Source: Volvox africanus
Taxonomy: Eukaryota > Chlorophyta > Chlorophyceae > Chlamydomonadales > Volvocaceae
Assembly (NCBI GenBank): GCA_030268105.1
Contig: BSDZ01000089.1
Coordinates: 2,666,001-2,730,000, forward strand
DNA: 64,000 nt
Direction: 5' to 3'
In this document: positions 38,158-50,418 of the stretch, in pieces
How positions within the stretch are numbered: position 1 is the stretch's first letter
Layout: every line of letters starts with the position of its first letter
Position numbers and translations under genes: made by a program
The notes under the pieces: generated by a model
What the model was told of the DNA's origin: nothing
Seen by the model: only the letters and a program-made list of their open reading frames with translations
Database searches by the model: none

Positions 38158-41100
38158 GAAGCTGGGCCGCCTGGCTACTGGGGATTGCGGTCATGGCACC
38201 TGGAACCTGCAACGCCGATGACCGTCAGGTGAGACTTGTCCCCCATCTCGTTGCGATTTTTGTCATAAGCGCTGGGTTCGCGTTCAAGGAAACATCTGCA
38301 TAAGCCCTGCGTGTGGAACCAGGCCAGCTTGGATGGCGCTCTATATTGCAGCGACTGTTCCTCCTCATATCAATCCCTGTGTCGAACACCCTGTCTTTGA
38401 GCCGTGGCGGGGAAGAGGTCTTGAGCTTTCCCTTAAGTGGCTTTCAATTCTGAATGTTGCCATTTTGTAAAGAATTTAAACCCAACAGCAGCTTGTGCAG
38501 GACGCAGACTCAATGTAAACAGGTTGCAAGCATTTGCCAGGACCCAGGGGTACCAATCTTGGTGCAAGTTGCCGAGCAGTGTCGAGCCGATAGACATGCC
38601 GCACAAGGTTCTGTTCTGATATTATGTCACCAACCAATGAGGAGCCTGCTTCCCATCCTGGGTTTCTACGCAGAGCTCTGCTGGACCTTCCTCACATTTC
38701 CCGACAGTGGCGGTACCAGTTTCGGCAGCCGGCAACGGTGTTCCCGGTTTCACAAATCACCCTTTGGAGTACGACCCGGTCACCAATGAGCACACCGCCA
38801 AGATGACTCTGGCCCGTACGGCTGCACTGGAGTTCTACAATGATGGCAAGTAAGTCCCGCAGAAACCCTTGTTACAGCCGACCGTCGAGACTAACAATTT
38901 CGTTGATGCATATGAACATCCATCATGATATACCAAATCATGCAACTCAGTTAGTGCCAACATGCATACGCCATGTCGCAATTTCGTCACCGTGTCCCCT
39001 AATAACCATTTTTCATAATGGGGAAAGCAGTCAAACTCACACGTCGCATTTCCGGCAAGCCCTAACTTGGTGGTCATCGCAACTGTAGTTATTGTATAAA
39101 GATTAGCATTGCGCGCGACATTTTCTTCACTGACCTGTGGCAGGGTTTGTAGCCTTATGCAATGTGTAAACGCATTCTTTCAGCGCAACTGGATAAAGTC
39201 TTCTGCATGGCACACGTGATTTTACCGAACTGTTCCCAGGTAACATCGCTGCGCTGCATTGTTGCCGCGTGTGATTGTCAAGTCGTGCAGTCTGCATGTC
39301 CCTCACCTTCCACTTGAAACTCAACAGGCCGTTTAAAGGCTTTACAATCTCGTTACCCTTTCCGGCGCTTTTAGATACGCGCAGGCGGAGACCAAGTTCC
39401 GGGAGGCAGTAGCGGAAGCCCAGCTGGGCTTCGAGGAGAATGATCCGCATATCGCCTCGGCCAAAAACAACCTGGCGGAGTTTCTGCGCAACACCGGCCG
39501 CTGGGACGAAGCTGAGGCGCTATACAAGGAGGCAAGTTGGAAGCAGCAGAATTGACTAAACAGTCAAATGAAAACTTAGTATCCCGCTCCTCCTTTTCGG
39601 TTCGTTCCGTCTCCCTTAGGCCCTTGATCTTCTAGATCGCAATTTTGGAGAGAAGCATTGGCTGTTCGTGGCGGCGCTGCACAATCTGGCCCTTAGTTAT
39701 GAGGCGCGTGGCGACCTTCGCGCTGCCCGCGCCACAATGGAGCGCGTATTATCATTGCGGCTGTCCATGTTTGGTCCTCATCACTTCCTATACGCGGACT
39801 CGCTGTTCGCTCTGGGTCACATGCTTCGCGGGGATCCGAAGCATGGGCCCGATGGACTGCGCATGATGTCGGAGGCGGTGCGGCTGCTGGAGGAAGCGGG
39901 TAGGCTTCATGTATGCGCATGCATGCTAAAGGGAAAGGAGGAGGGGTAAATGAGTATCTCAGATGATCGGAAGGGAAGCTACGCAGCACGTTGCTATCAA
40001 TGCATAACGCAATGTTGCTGGGAGGGAGGGGCATGCGAGAAGGGTTCGAGGGCATGGGTTTCGCGGCTTGGGAACGTTGAGGCGGAAGATCATGATGACT
40101 TACTACGAGGCTCGATATGCAGCTATAGCTATAAGCCGGCTGGAAGTTGTGGCCACGTGGTTACCGTCAACAGCGCAACCTCAATCCGGTGGTTTCCTCC
40201 AAATTCCGAGCTGGAGACCTTGGCGTTGTCCACCAACCAGCGATCAACATTCTGCAAAGACGGATGCCTGCCCGCTGCCCACGCTCCACACCCGTTTAAC
40301 ATATAGAGAGGGTGCAGGTCAGTGTAGTCTTGCATTGGCTCACTGAGGTCGCAAACGCACACACTGCTGACGGTCGACCTGATCTGGCGGCAACTGCACT
40401 GCGCCGCGCTGTGGCGCATATTGCAACTGAGCGTGGAGATGAGGCCGCCGCGGCGTCAGCGCTCAACGAGCAGCTGACAGAGACACTGGCGGCAAGTGGT
40501 CGACTATTGGAGGCTGTGCAGACGGCGGAGGCGGCGTTGTCGGCCCGGCGTAGGATGTTTGGGGAGAGAGCCCTGGTTGTCGCACAGAGCGAGATCCGTG
40601 TGGCGCAGGTGAAATTGCACGGGGCCTGGAATCATGCGGGTTTAGTGGAGGGTGACCTCAGTCACATGCTCAGTTACGAAAGGCATCCATAAGAGCTGCG
40701 CAGCGAATTGTGATATCCTTTTGTCGTACACCTACTCTCAAAGGATGGTTGAGTCCATAATTGATGCTGGCTTTCATACGTGGCCATGGGTATAGCGCAT
40801 AGTTGGGCTTGAAGCACACAATTCATTGTTAGTTTTCACAGCATCATCGGCAGGCGTGGGATCCCGTGTGGTTTCATCTCTCGCCGCTGCAGTTACTGTT
40901 GGCAGCTCATTTGCAAGACCGCAATCCAGCAGCAACGCCCAAGCAGCAGCTGGCGTCGGAAGGTCTGGGTCCTTCACTGCGAGCGCTGCAGCATGCAGAG
41001 GCCGCCGCCCGGATCAGCGCCGCCAACGTGGATGAATGCAACCAAAGAGGAATGCTGTCGGAACCGCCTCCAGACAGGTGCGTGTTCCTGTTCGGCACAG

Positions 41101-42265
41101 ATCTTTCACCACCGCCGCCTGTGCTGCTCGAAAATCCTGAGCTCGCTTACCGCACATGGGACACTTGGTAGTGAAGCAGTCAGGAATCCCATGTCTGCGC
41201 CTGTCAGACAAGAATTCCATGTTAGGGCGTTAATAGTTCATGACGTGGTTCCGTTATGGATGTATGGGTTTGTACTTGCACAAGTGCGTACACTTGAGTT
41301 TTCATACCGCGGCTTGCGTCCAAGATTAAGCAGTAAAAGCTTGACAAAGGCGATGTGGTGTGGACAAGTTGTGCAGATTGCTGAAGCGACTGCGGGCGGC
41401 CCACACACTGGGCAGCGCTGCCAAACTTGTGGCCACTCTGGCGGGGGTTGGGGACTCGACCGCCGTTGCGACGTCCCCTGTCTCCAGCACCGACAGCAAG
41501 AGTGCCGCCAATAGTGCTTCGGGTGGCATGTCGCTTCCATCCGCTTCCACGGGTCCTCCGCAAGCTCCCCGGCGATTGCCCTGGTGGCCCTTTGGGGGCA
41601 ACTCCAACGGGGTCCCGCCGACCGTGAGTGTCGAGGCTTCCTCGGCCCGGCAACTAGCGCCACAAGTGCCGACTCCTCCGGCTGCGCCAGTGGCAGAGCT
41701 GGCCTTGGCGGATGCAAGGCTGGAACAGGCGGTAGCAGCGCTGACAGGGGCGCTGCAGGTGCGACCCGCTCCTGGCCGATGCTGGCCTAGATTTGCTGTT
41801 GCTGTTGCTGTGGCTGTGGCTGTTTTCAACGCCTCGCAGGATGCGCTTATTGGTCTAGACGTAGGGAGCGCCGGTCTTTTCCGTTTTTGTTCGTACTGCC
41901 CTCCTTGTAATATGTGGTGCGCGGTGTGGCTTTTTAACCTAACCATCTAAATTCAGTACCAAAGGACACTTTCCATCATGCTAGCCTCGCTTCAATTTCC
42001 GTGGGTTGTGCAGGCCGTGGGCGCAGGTCGGCGAGGTCTCCCTCAGGGTGTTTCGGCAGATGAGCTGGCGGGCCTGCTCGTTGAGACACAGCTGCAGCTG
42101 CTGGATGTGCTGGATCGGCTCGGGCTCGTGCTTCGGGCGCGGGTGGCAGCTGGACAAGTGGTGGCTGCGGGCACAAATGAGGCCGGCGGCTCTGGGGATG
42201 TCGTGGAGAGGCATCGGCGTGTGCTAGAGCAGCAGGAGCGCGTTGCACTGGAGTTGCTGGCTTAA
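38158..42265 (+). CDS. Tetratricopeptide-repeat protein, kinesin-light-chain-like (5' exons uncertain)
   Basis: Seven exons join in phase: 38708-38849, 39375-39531, 39620-39899, 40328-40608, 40893-41077, 41377-41758 and 42014-42265. Helical repeats begin at ALEFYNDGKYAQAETKFREA. They continue through AKNNLAEFLRNTGRWDEAEA, AALHNLALSYEARGDLRAA and DSLFALGHML, with the spacing of about 42 residues typical of kinesin light chain and related TPR proteins. Later exons carry less regular helices and a Ser/Pro-rich linker, and the end is a helical ...RHRRVLEQQERVALELLA. Intron 2 of this set starts with GC (GAG/GCAAGT), and only that join keeps the repeat YKEALDLLDRNFG in frame. A possible first exon at 38158-38228 encodes a hydrophobic AAWLLGIAVMAPGTCNA segment, which would fit organelle or secretory targeting. 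It does not join the next exon in phase, so a piece is missing. Confidence 0.75.
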
Positions 42266-42772
42266 AGGTCTGGGTTTGGGGGGGCTTTGGGATACGGGAC
42301 AACAGAGTGTCGACAAGAAGTGCAGGCTTGGAAACGGTGAACTCCATGTGAACAGGGTTGACCCGTTAGTACGTCTCTTGTCTACCTGTGGACGCAGATC
42401 CAATGCCGCGCTGATGTCCTGAAGGTCGTGATTGTCCTTAAGAAACATGAGGTCGAAGCTATATTCTTGCAGCAAAGATCGAATATGAAACGTCCTGCAC
42501 AGGGTTCCTACCCTATTCCAAAAAATTACGTCAGCAAATACGGCCGTAGTAATATGCCGAGTACGGCAGGCCAAAGTCCGTTTTTGGATTGGCGTATTCG
42601 TGGCGTATTGTTTTCTGTTAATTGCTGTAGGATCTCCTGACACCATAAAAGCAGAACCTTTCATACTCAGCAGCAGATGAAATGAATTTCTTATGTAACT
42701 AATTGGTTAGCACTCTGGTGTGCAAGGTGCCGGCCATCCATGTATCGTGCCGCCTGCTTGTATACTATTTAG

Positions 42773-45469
42773 CTTACCGGTTTCCACGAAAAGCGCCAAA
42801 GTTACCCTCTCAAGGAGGCGCGGTCGCTCTTGCAAGCACTGTCAGACGGTTCCCCCCCCATAAACCAGCTGAGGGCCGAGCAGAAGAAACTTGAGGGCCG
42901 CTTCGCGGAGCTTGTGGCAATCCATGTCCTGCGGCATCAGCCAAACAAGACGAAGTTGATGGAAAACCAGGCAAATGGATGACAGAGGGAACGGAATTTG
43001 GTTCTTTCCACACATATTAGGGTTGCTACCTTGTTCCGTGTCCATGTTCCAAGTCCATAACTGCCTTGGCGACGTTCAACCAACAAAATGGAGCAGCAAA
43101 GCACGTTTATGATCTCGGCGTATGCTGAGTAAACCACAGAATGAACTCCAGAGGTTTCGGAGGCTTTTCAAGGCAGAGCACAAAGCAGCTGTGCCTCAAC
43201 CTGAAGGACAACCCTAACGTTGCGGAGAGCATGGATATGGGTGAAACAGGTCGCAGGTGTCATACTGGTAAAGATTAACTGCTCCTACTTTCATGGAAAG
43301 CAAATGCTGGGTAGAGGATTGTTGCTGGATGGTGGTTTAATTCAGTACTGAGTACGGAAGTCTTGGCTATGAACCCAAATTGAAAAGTGCTATGGCGCAT
43401 CTCAACCGTGCATGGTGAGCACTGAATCAGCCCAGGAGTTCATGGCATGGGTAGGGTTTCATGGCCAAGAGATACAACCCTTCTTGCCGTGCCGCCAACT
43501 GTCGCTCCCGAAGTGGCAAGCGAGCAATTTTTTTGCGCTTCAACTGCTGCTGTCGGGCTGTCTCAATGAGATCGAGGTGTTTGGCAAGTTGATTGAGAAC
43601 GTCATGGCGCAGGAGGCCGCGGAGCAGGCCATGGAGGACACCATTGAACAGGAAAAGAACACGACCGCAGCTGTAAGGCAGCTCTGAAATGATCTGCGCG
43701 AGGAAAAGCTCGATCATGAGGAAAGGGTGGGTTGAGAAGATGTGAAAGGGTACGTGATTAAAAGTTTGTGGGGTTAGATTGCGGTAACCCATCCTTTGTG
43801 AAGTGAATGCATATTTGTTACGCTGTTAGACTTCAGGTTATTTGGTCCGGCTCACATGTTGTAAGTGCCAGGCCGAACGACGGTCATACCAGTAGGTTGT
43901 ATTGATTCGCGTAGATAAAAGAGAAGAAGAAGGGTCTGGTGGCGCTCAAGGAGCAGCTTAAATCTCGAGATGGACACAGCGGTGTCGACGCGTTATGTCA
44001 GCAAGGAGCTCACAGCAGTGACCGAGCACGAGCGTCGCCTGCAGCGCACGCAGGTGTGCATATTGGGATTTAGGGTTGTGGCTTAGGATTAAGGGGCGGA
44101 AGCATATGGGCCACAAGATTGACGCTAAATTTACGGGCGGTAAGGCTGTGAAGGCAGGAACTTAGTTGCAAGAGGCTGGTGGCGGACTGCGCTAACATTT
44201 GTAAGGTAGGTTTGGTTGCATTTCGTCAAAAGCTTTACCGTTTTGTACTGAGTGCAAGACGTTAACTGTTTGGAACAAAGTACATCACTAAGTAAATGCA
44301 GTGAACACTAACCCGTGGATCATACCCCCACGCATGGGTTTGGCCTTTTCACTCCGTTTCCCTTTGTTGCCTGGATTTGACCTTCTGCCCTCTGCAGTTA
44401 CAGGATTTGCTGAAAGAATTGGGTCTGGTACAGCAGCAAATCGACATTGAAAAAGCAGTGCATGCGACGCAGGTTTGTTGCCGTCAACGGGCACTGTATA
44501 AGCGGTCCATAGTTGATGACCAAGTGAAGCTCAAATTGACTTAAGTAATGAAGCGTTCAACCGCGTGTGTGGCCGATATGACAAACGAACGAATTTGGCC
44601 GCTTGCAACCAAGCTTGCAACTGGAATGCACCTGCCACTTGCGATGTTTTACAGCCCGAGTTTCTCCAGCAAATAGCCTCCAAGACGCAGGAAGTCAGCG
44701 TCAGCTGGGCTTCTCGCCATGATGAAGACCTGGCGGCTCGGGAAAAGCTGCGTGCATAAGTTGTTGCGTTGCGTGTTTTGTGGATTCTCCATGGTTGGGA
44801 TTTGCAACTGCCATCGCCACTGCTTTGCATATGATCATAGTTTTTAGAGCTTATAAATTGAGTATGGGTTGCCAAAGCTTTTAAGTTAGACAGGCGGATT
44901 TATCCCGTGCCGCGTTGCCGATGCACTGTCAGTCAATAGCTTTGTCTATGTACTTGCTTGTCAGCCATACAGGGCCCACACGACAAGGTTGGGTCCCTTG
45001 GAGCTATTTGATCATTTTTAGGATGCTGCATTTCATTACCTGGCCCCTAAACTGCGTCTTTGCCTGGGCTTTATACCCAAAGCACGAAGGCCCCATAATA
45101 CTGCCGTTTTGGTCAACCTCTAGCGCAGCTGCAATGCCGCATATCTTTCTTCCGGCAACATGCTGAAGCGCCTTTACAATTCTAGCTGCGTTTTCCGTAT
45201 TTTCCAGGCAGATGCTGAAGCAGCAACACGTCCGCGACCTCCTGGACCTGAAGAAAACAGAGGACAAGTTTAAAATGGAATGGGCGCTAAAGGGTGAGCG
45301 TGAACTTAAAGCGGCGGAGGAGCGTGCCGAGTTTGAGGATATGCGAGAGGCGAGGCGTGCGCAAGCGGCCATTATAATCCAGGCCTGGTGGCGGCGATAC
45401 CGCGTGCGCAAGGCCTTGGCGGTGGGTGTCCAAGAAGAAGATGAAGTGATGCGAGCGAGGGTAAAGTAG
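42773..45469 (+). pseudogene. Dynein regulatory complex subunit 9-like (IQCG/DRC9), apparently disrupted
   Basis: Successive exons match the order of the axonemal nexin-dynein regulatory protein IQCG/DRC9. An N-terminal coil is at about 42773-42950, then STKQLCLNLKDNPNVAESM (about 43178-43248), IENVMAQEAAEQAMED and LREEKLDHEE (43520-43728). LKEQLKSR and STRYVSKELTAVTEHERRLQ follow (43940-44050), then LQDLLKELGLVQQQ (44399-44473) and EFLQQIASKTQEVS (44659-44757). A final exon (about 45210-45469) has a charged helix and an IQ motif, IIIQAWWRRYRVRKAL. Three lesions appear: an in-frame TGA at 43685-43687, a one-base frame change near 43965 in the middle of a coil, and a probable one-base excess at a T7 run (43528-43534). 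In addition, the 44757 exon does not join the last one in phase. Either the gene is dead or the sequence has errors. The final exon is intact. Confidence 0.55.
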
Positions 45470-46637
45470 CAGTCTGTCCACCGGATGGCAGATGGTAGGT
45501 TCCGACAGGACTCGCCGCATCAGCAGGGTGCAACGCAGATGATTATGACAGCGTGATGGTAATGGTGATAGGGTCAGTGGTGTATCCGAGCTGTGGGAAA
45601 GCGGTTTCGGCGGAGTTCTAGGTTTTATTGCCAGTCGCCAGTCGTCGTTGCCAGATGATAATAGGTGCGGAGACTTGATTTGGTATGTTGCACTGTAGAG
45701 CTGTGCACCGCATAGATGTGCTAGGCGGATACCATGTGTGGGGCGCGGGCTGCTCTTGTCATCGTACGAGTAGTCAAGGTGGTCCAGCGCAAGATGTTAG
45801 AGAATCACACGCCACCCCGCACCCCGCACCCCGCACCCGCCACGCTGCAACGCTGCCGCAGCGCTTTCTTGCGCCGCTGCCGCCCACCGTACCTTTTTTT
45901 ACTCCCACCACAGTCACCTTCACTTTTTGCTGGCTTATATATTCGCGATTGGAAATGTCGAAAAGGTATGCAAGGCAAATGATGTGACTCCCTGGGCTTG
46001 TTGGTTTACAGGTTTTCTGCACTTCTAAAGTTATCGCTCTTTTCCTTCGGCACTTCGATCCAGTAAGCAGTTATTCAGTCATAAAACTTGCAGCAGAAAT
46101 GATACGCTGAAAAGTCAAGCTCGCTGAAACGAAGTAACAGGTAGCATATAGACCACGCCCATATCAGTCTATGCGATACACCTTGTAAGCCTTATACACA
46201 TGGATTTGAAGCATAGGAATCTGTTCGCTGAAGAATACAAGCTTCTGAACTCGTATGGCCCGGAACGAACACTCAAGACGACATTCTGAAAAGGATCTGG
46301 GAAAGGAATCTGTCCAAAACCAAACAGCCGCACACATCTGTCTGATACGGTTTATATAACTATGTGAGAACTCATGCACTTTCCGCATCAGTCCCCAGAC
46401 GAGAATGAAGGCGTGCAATGAGCTTACAAATGGGCGCAGTGTCATCTCGTCGTTTCAACTGCCAACCCAAAGACCTTACGGCCCCCAGCCTCCCCATGAG
46501 AGTCATCCTTGCCCGTGTCACCCCCTGTGTTACACTAGTCCGTCCGAATTATGAGGTTCCCGTGACGACTTCCGACTTGCCCATCAAGTGACCCGTCTAG
46601 TAGGTATCGGCTAGGAATACCCGGATGACCCGTTCAT
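45470..46637. other. Intergenic, convergent 3' ends
   Basis: This spacer separates the DRC9-like gene and the minus-strand signal peptidase subunit. It contains a short CCCCGCA tandem (about 45815-45838) and no supported gene. A minus-strand frame at 46445-46164 is open but has no recognisable content and probably overlaps the 3' untranslated region. Confidence 0.4.
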
Positions 46638-46880
46638 TTACTTCCGCTTCGGCGTCTCTGTATTCGGGTCCAAGGGTGGTAACCACTGCCATGGGTGACG
46701 GTTGAAAAAAGGCCAATTGGGAATCACCAGAAGCAGGGCAACAAGCAATGCGACTCCATTCATGTAAACCATTGCCCTGAAGTCGCTGTTTCCATAGGCC
46801 CAAATGAAGCTGATTGCTGCGGCGAGTACGATGATCAGGAAGAGCAAGTGCTCCGCGCGTTTTTGGCCTTCAATATCCAT
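46638..46880 (-). CDS. SPCS1: Signal peptidase complex subunit 1 (SPC12 family)
   Basis: This is an intronless 80-residue reading frame. It starts MDIEGQKRAEHLLFLIIVLA, has two membrane helices (LLFLIIVLAAAISFIWAY and MNGVALLVALLLVIPNW), and then WPFFNRHPWQWLPP and a polar basic tail. Start, helix spacing, the PxWPxxxRHPxxWLP block and the length all match SPC12/SPCS1. This is a non-catalytic ER membrane subunit with both ends in the cytosol that tunes substrate choice of the signal peptidase. The frame is also open upstream to 47057, but the ATG at 46880 is the family start. The ORF on the opposite strand over the same bases is a shadow. Confidence 0.9.
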   Translation of the reverse strand: MDIEGQKRAEHLLFLIIVLAAAISFIWAYGNSDFRAMVYMNGVALLVALLLVIPNWPFFNRHPWQWLPPLDPNTETPKRK

Positions 46881-47938
46881 TAGTATAGGGCACAAGAATG
46901 TGAAAATAAGATGACAGAATCGATCTACTCGATGCTTTATCCAGGGTACGATAAATGTAAAGTCAGTGTATCGAGTTTGTGTTATTGTAGTGCACTTTGT
47001 ATCGAGTATATTGTAATATAATTGTGTCGTATTCGGCTGCTTGCTGTCAGAATCCACACAATTCCGTGTAGATGTTTCCTCAACGGAAGGATAACTGGCA
47101 AATCAACCGTCAGGTCACCGGTTCCTCACAGAAAGTCAGAGACACAATACAATGTTAACACGTCTCCGCGTGGCCAATTAGGACCCGCAAGTGAACAATC
47201 AGTTGCGCTGCCTTATCGGACCGCTATGGGACTGGATGCTTCCTGGCGCTGGTAGTGGAGTCGGGGCCCAACTCGATACCCTACCGGATTGCGTCTACTT
47301 CCTCGTTTGAAGGACGGACAGGCAGACAGACAGGCAGATAAGTCCTGGCAGCTTTCACGAAGTCAGTCAGGGATGCAAATGTCGGACTCGCCCCACTCGC
47401 TCCCGCCTGTGTCGCACTTTCGCCCTTGTCCCTGTGTATCCCTGGCCAGTCTAAAGATCAATTCAGATACAAGCTTCCCTATAGCGGGGCTCTTCACACC
47501 TACCTGCGCGTACCCCTGAAGGTGGTCAAATATATGAGAGAAAACATTCCTCAACCCGCTCAAACCCTGCCACTAGACGGGCTTACCTCTTCTCCAGTTT
47601 ACGACCTTCCGCAGTACCGGGCGCCGCTGCTGGGTAAGTGTGCACCAGTCGAGGGGGTGTTCCCCGCAGCCGAATCCGTTCTTATACTATCCCCTACTCA
47701 CCCTTTGCCCATCAACAACTGTCGGTCTATTCGCCATTCCTGCTTTACTGACGGCGTAGAACTGCAAAGGGAGGATGAGGACGCGGAAAGAAAGATCTTA
47801 AGGTGTCTTGGTTGGCCCAGAAAGGGGAGGGGTCTGCGGTGAAAACAGGAAGGTTGCATAGGATGATGAAGTGCCTAGAGGTGAAGGGATGCAGAGCCGC
47901 GGAGGGCGGAGGGCTGGCGGGTTTCAGTTGCTGTTGGG
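46881..47938. other. Spacer upstream of SPCS1; splice-like motifs on both strands
   Basis: SPCS1 promoter sequence must lie here. A plus-strand frame near 47530-47636 (MRENIPQPAQTLPLDGLTSS...) ends at a good GTAAGTG donor, but the minus strand also shows an acceptor and donor pair around 47590-47640. I could not decide which, if either, is used. A GACAGGCAGACAGACAGGCA tract lies at 47319-47338. Confidence 0.3.
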
Positions 47939-48500
47939 TCAAATGACAGTCATCCGTCCACCTCCGGGAGGGATTTTAGGGTTTCCTGGGGCAGCCTTTC
48001 CTTGTCTCCTGTCGCTCGTAAATGTAAATCTGTGCTTGAAAAAAGGTGGTAATGAGTTACTCTTAAAAATGTCTGGTTCCGGTGCATGACCTGCATCAAA
48101 ACCCGGATCCATGTTCGGCCCGCCAATTAACCTAATTGACGGTAATGACAAGGGGCCGCACGTAGCATTGTCGCTGAGGAAGCCACCCGTCCACCCAGGA
48201 ATACTTCTTCCATCGGGGGAGATCGGGTATTACCGTCTGAGGCTTACGACCGCAAGCAGGCTAGTCGGGGGCGGCAGGGTGGAAATTGTCATCTGAAACT
48301 TGAGACGTACCGTGTGGTCCGAGCTCGTCTGTGAAATTGGTGTTGTGACCCAGCTGGCCGCGGAGGAGGCTGACCCTGGAAGGGCAGCAGATTGGAGTAC
48401 TGACGAAATGGGTTGTAAAGGTGACACCTGGTTTGCAGCAACATCGGAATATAACAGGATAAGGAACCGATGTCTGCATGAACGGAGAGGAAGATTACCA
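47939..48500 (-). CDS. Unknown protein, 3' exons
   Basis: The last exon, 47985-47939, encodes NPKIPPGGGRMTVI and TGA. It joins in phase to 48131-48091 (LIGGPNMDPGFDAG) through CCCCAG and GATGCAG/GTCATG borders. An upstream open stretch at about 48500-48313 ends at a CACACG/GTACGT donor and could precede it in one frame. The protein family is not recognised. The PPGGG tail loosely recalls PPGG-type tails of microtubule-associated SPIRAL/Jupiter proteins, but that is too short to call. Confidence 0.35.
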
Positions 48501-50418
48501 ACTACCAAATACCAACTACTACTTACCAACTTGAAAAATCTTGAAGAAAATCTATGATTTAATAATATTTCTGAACATTCCTGGTTCGTGTCGTCGTGCA
48601 CGAAAGTCGCACGTCGCCAAATGATTGATGTTCCGGTTACGATGCCCTTACCTCGGTCTCGCAAAAGCCGTTTCGTCGCCGCTCACCGCTGCTGTAATGA
48701 GATTGATCTACATCTTCTACAAGGATAACGATAAAATTTTGATGCTGTGCTATAGTCGCCGAAACTGTGATGATACCCCGACACAGCATTACATCTAGAA
48801 ATCGTTTTCTTTGTTTCTTTGAATTATCCGATGTATTCGAAGGAAATTATTACGCACCTTTACTCGATGGAAGAAATATTTCAAGATATGCTTATTTCAT
48901 GCAAAGCACGACGTTGGTTGGAATGGGGGTATATAACATACAACTTTGGGGTGCAATTTGAAACCTTGCAAGAGGAAGAGAGAGCATCATGACCGCTGAC
49001 CTTTAATCAGAAAGGAAGCACTTAATGAGTGTGAAGCCGAATTATCATATCATCGTAATGAATAAAATTACGGAATATTGCAGCTGCCTTCACTTTTGTC
49101 GCCCATCGGTCTGGGTACACAATCCCCAACTGCCTCAATCAATCTCCAACACATCCAGCCACCACCCCGGAAGGCGTGTTCATCCCAAACGCCGCTACCC
49201 ACTAACTGGTCCCCTAAACCACCTACTTTATGACATGCATATGCAAGACCATGACCTCCTGTCTTGCGTTTTTCCCATTCAAGTCCAAGGAACATACAGC
49301 CGGGGAAGCATGGCCCAGCGCAAACCGATTGTGCACGGGGGCTCCTTCTGGACGTCTTCGAGTGTGTCCTCACATGAAAGCGAAAACAAATAGTGGTTTT
49401 ATGATATCTTTAATGAAAAACAAATTATTGGTGCGAGTAGAATATCTGAGTGGGTTAGCAGTGAGGACGGAGGCAAGCGCTGTAACATCGGATTCGTGCA
49501 TTAGCTCGTGCTAGGCGATCCAACGCAGCCTCTTATGCAAACCAAACGCGATGCGTTAGGAATTGTGTATGGGATACACGAGTCTAACGCGCAACAACGC
49601 AAGCTCTAACGTGCCCAGCTAGATCCTAAAGTACGTGTTAGGCCGAATGCTTCACTTGGATTAGCTTGCTGAAGTTCAAGCTCGTTACGGCTATAGTACC
49701 CGACTGACGCTATTTGGCGGGGTGAACCATCCTTCACCTACAGTCCAATCATTATAAAAACAGACACCATCCACAACTTTTCCAAACTCTCCACCCACAT
49801 CCCATGATCCACAACGGATAGCCCGAGCCCTTACCTAGTCCTGCCTATACCTGAGCTGAGCACACTTAGCTCCCCGTTGACACCCTTCCTCCAGGGCCTC
49901 CATGAACGCAGAACTCGTCTCCTAGGCTCCCAAGATATAAATCTACTGGCTCCTCATAGGCTGGGTGAAACAGAATTCTGGAGGGCTTCGAAGCCCTCCT
50001 CACTCTTAAGCCCCTACGCGAGGCCCCCAATTACGGGTACTACCACCCTCCTCTACCTTCCACACACGATGTAGAGAGCTTCCACCGTGTATCTAAGGAT
50101 TGATAGCTGCCGCCACCGCCCTTGCATCCGGACCCTGTCCGACCACGCACGGCCCCAGACAACCACACGCGCATTCAGACCATGTAAGGGCTTGGCGACC
50201 AAAAACCGTAAACACCACAGATCCACAGCATTAATGAAAAACCACCAAGAAGCTGAAACTCAGTAAGGCTTCTCCCGCGTTGTAAACGTTGTCCCGTTGA
50301 TCCGTCAAGTAGGGAGGTAATAACTAACTAACAATCGTGGGCCACATCCTGACCATGGACCATTCACCCAGCAGAATAACGAAGCAAGAAGGATAGTCAG
50401 GCGGGCGGGAACTGCTCA
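48501..50418. other. Spacer without recognisable genes
   Basis: About 1.9 kb with scattered short frames, none bearing a domain or a consistent splice pattern. The 48520-49080 part is AT-rich. It should include the promoter of the minus-strand gene ending at 47939. Confidence 0.4.
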
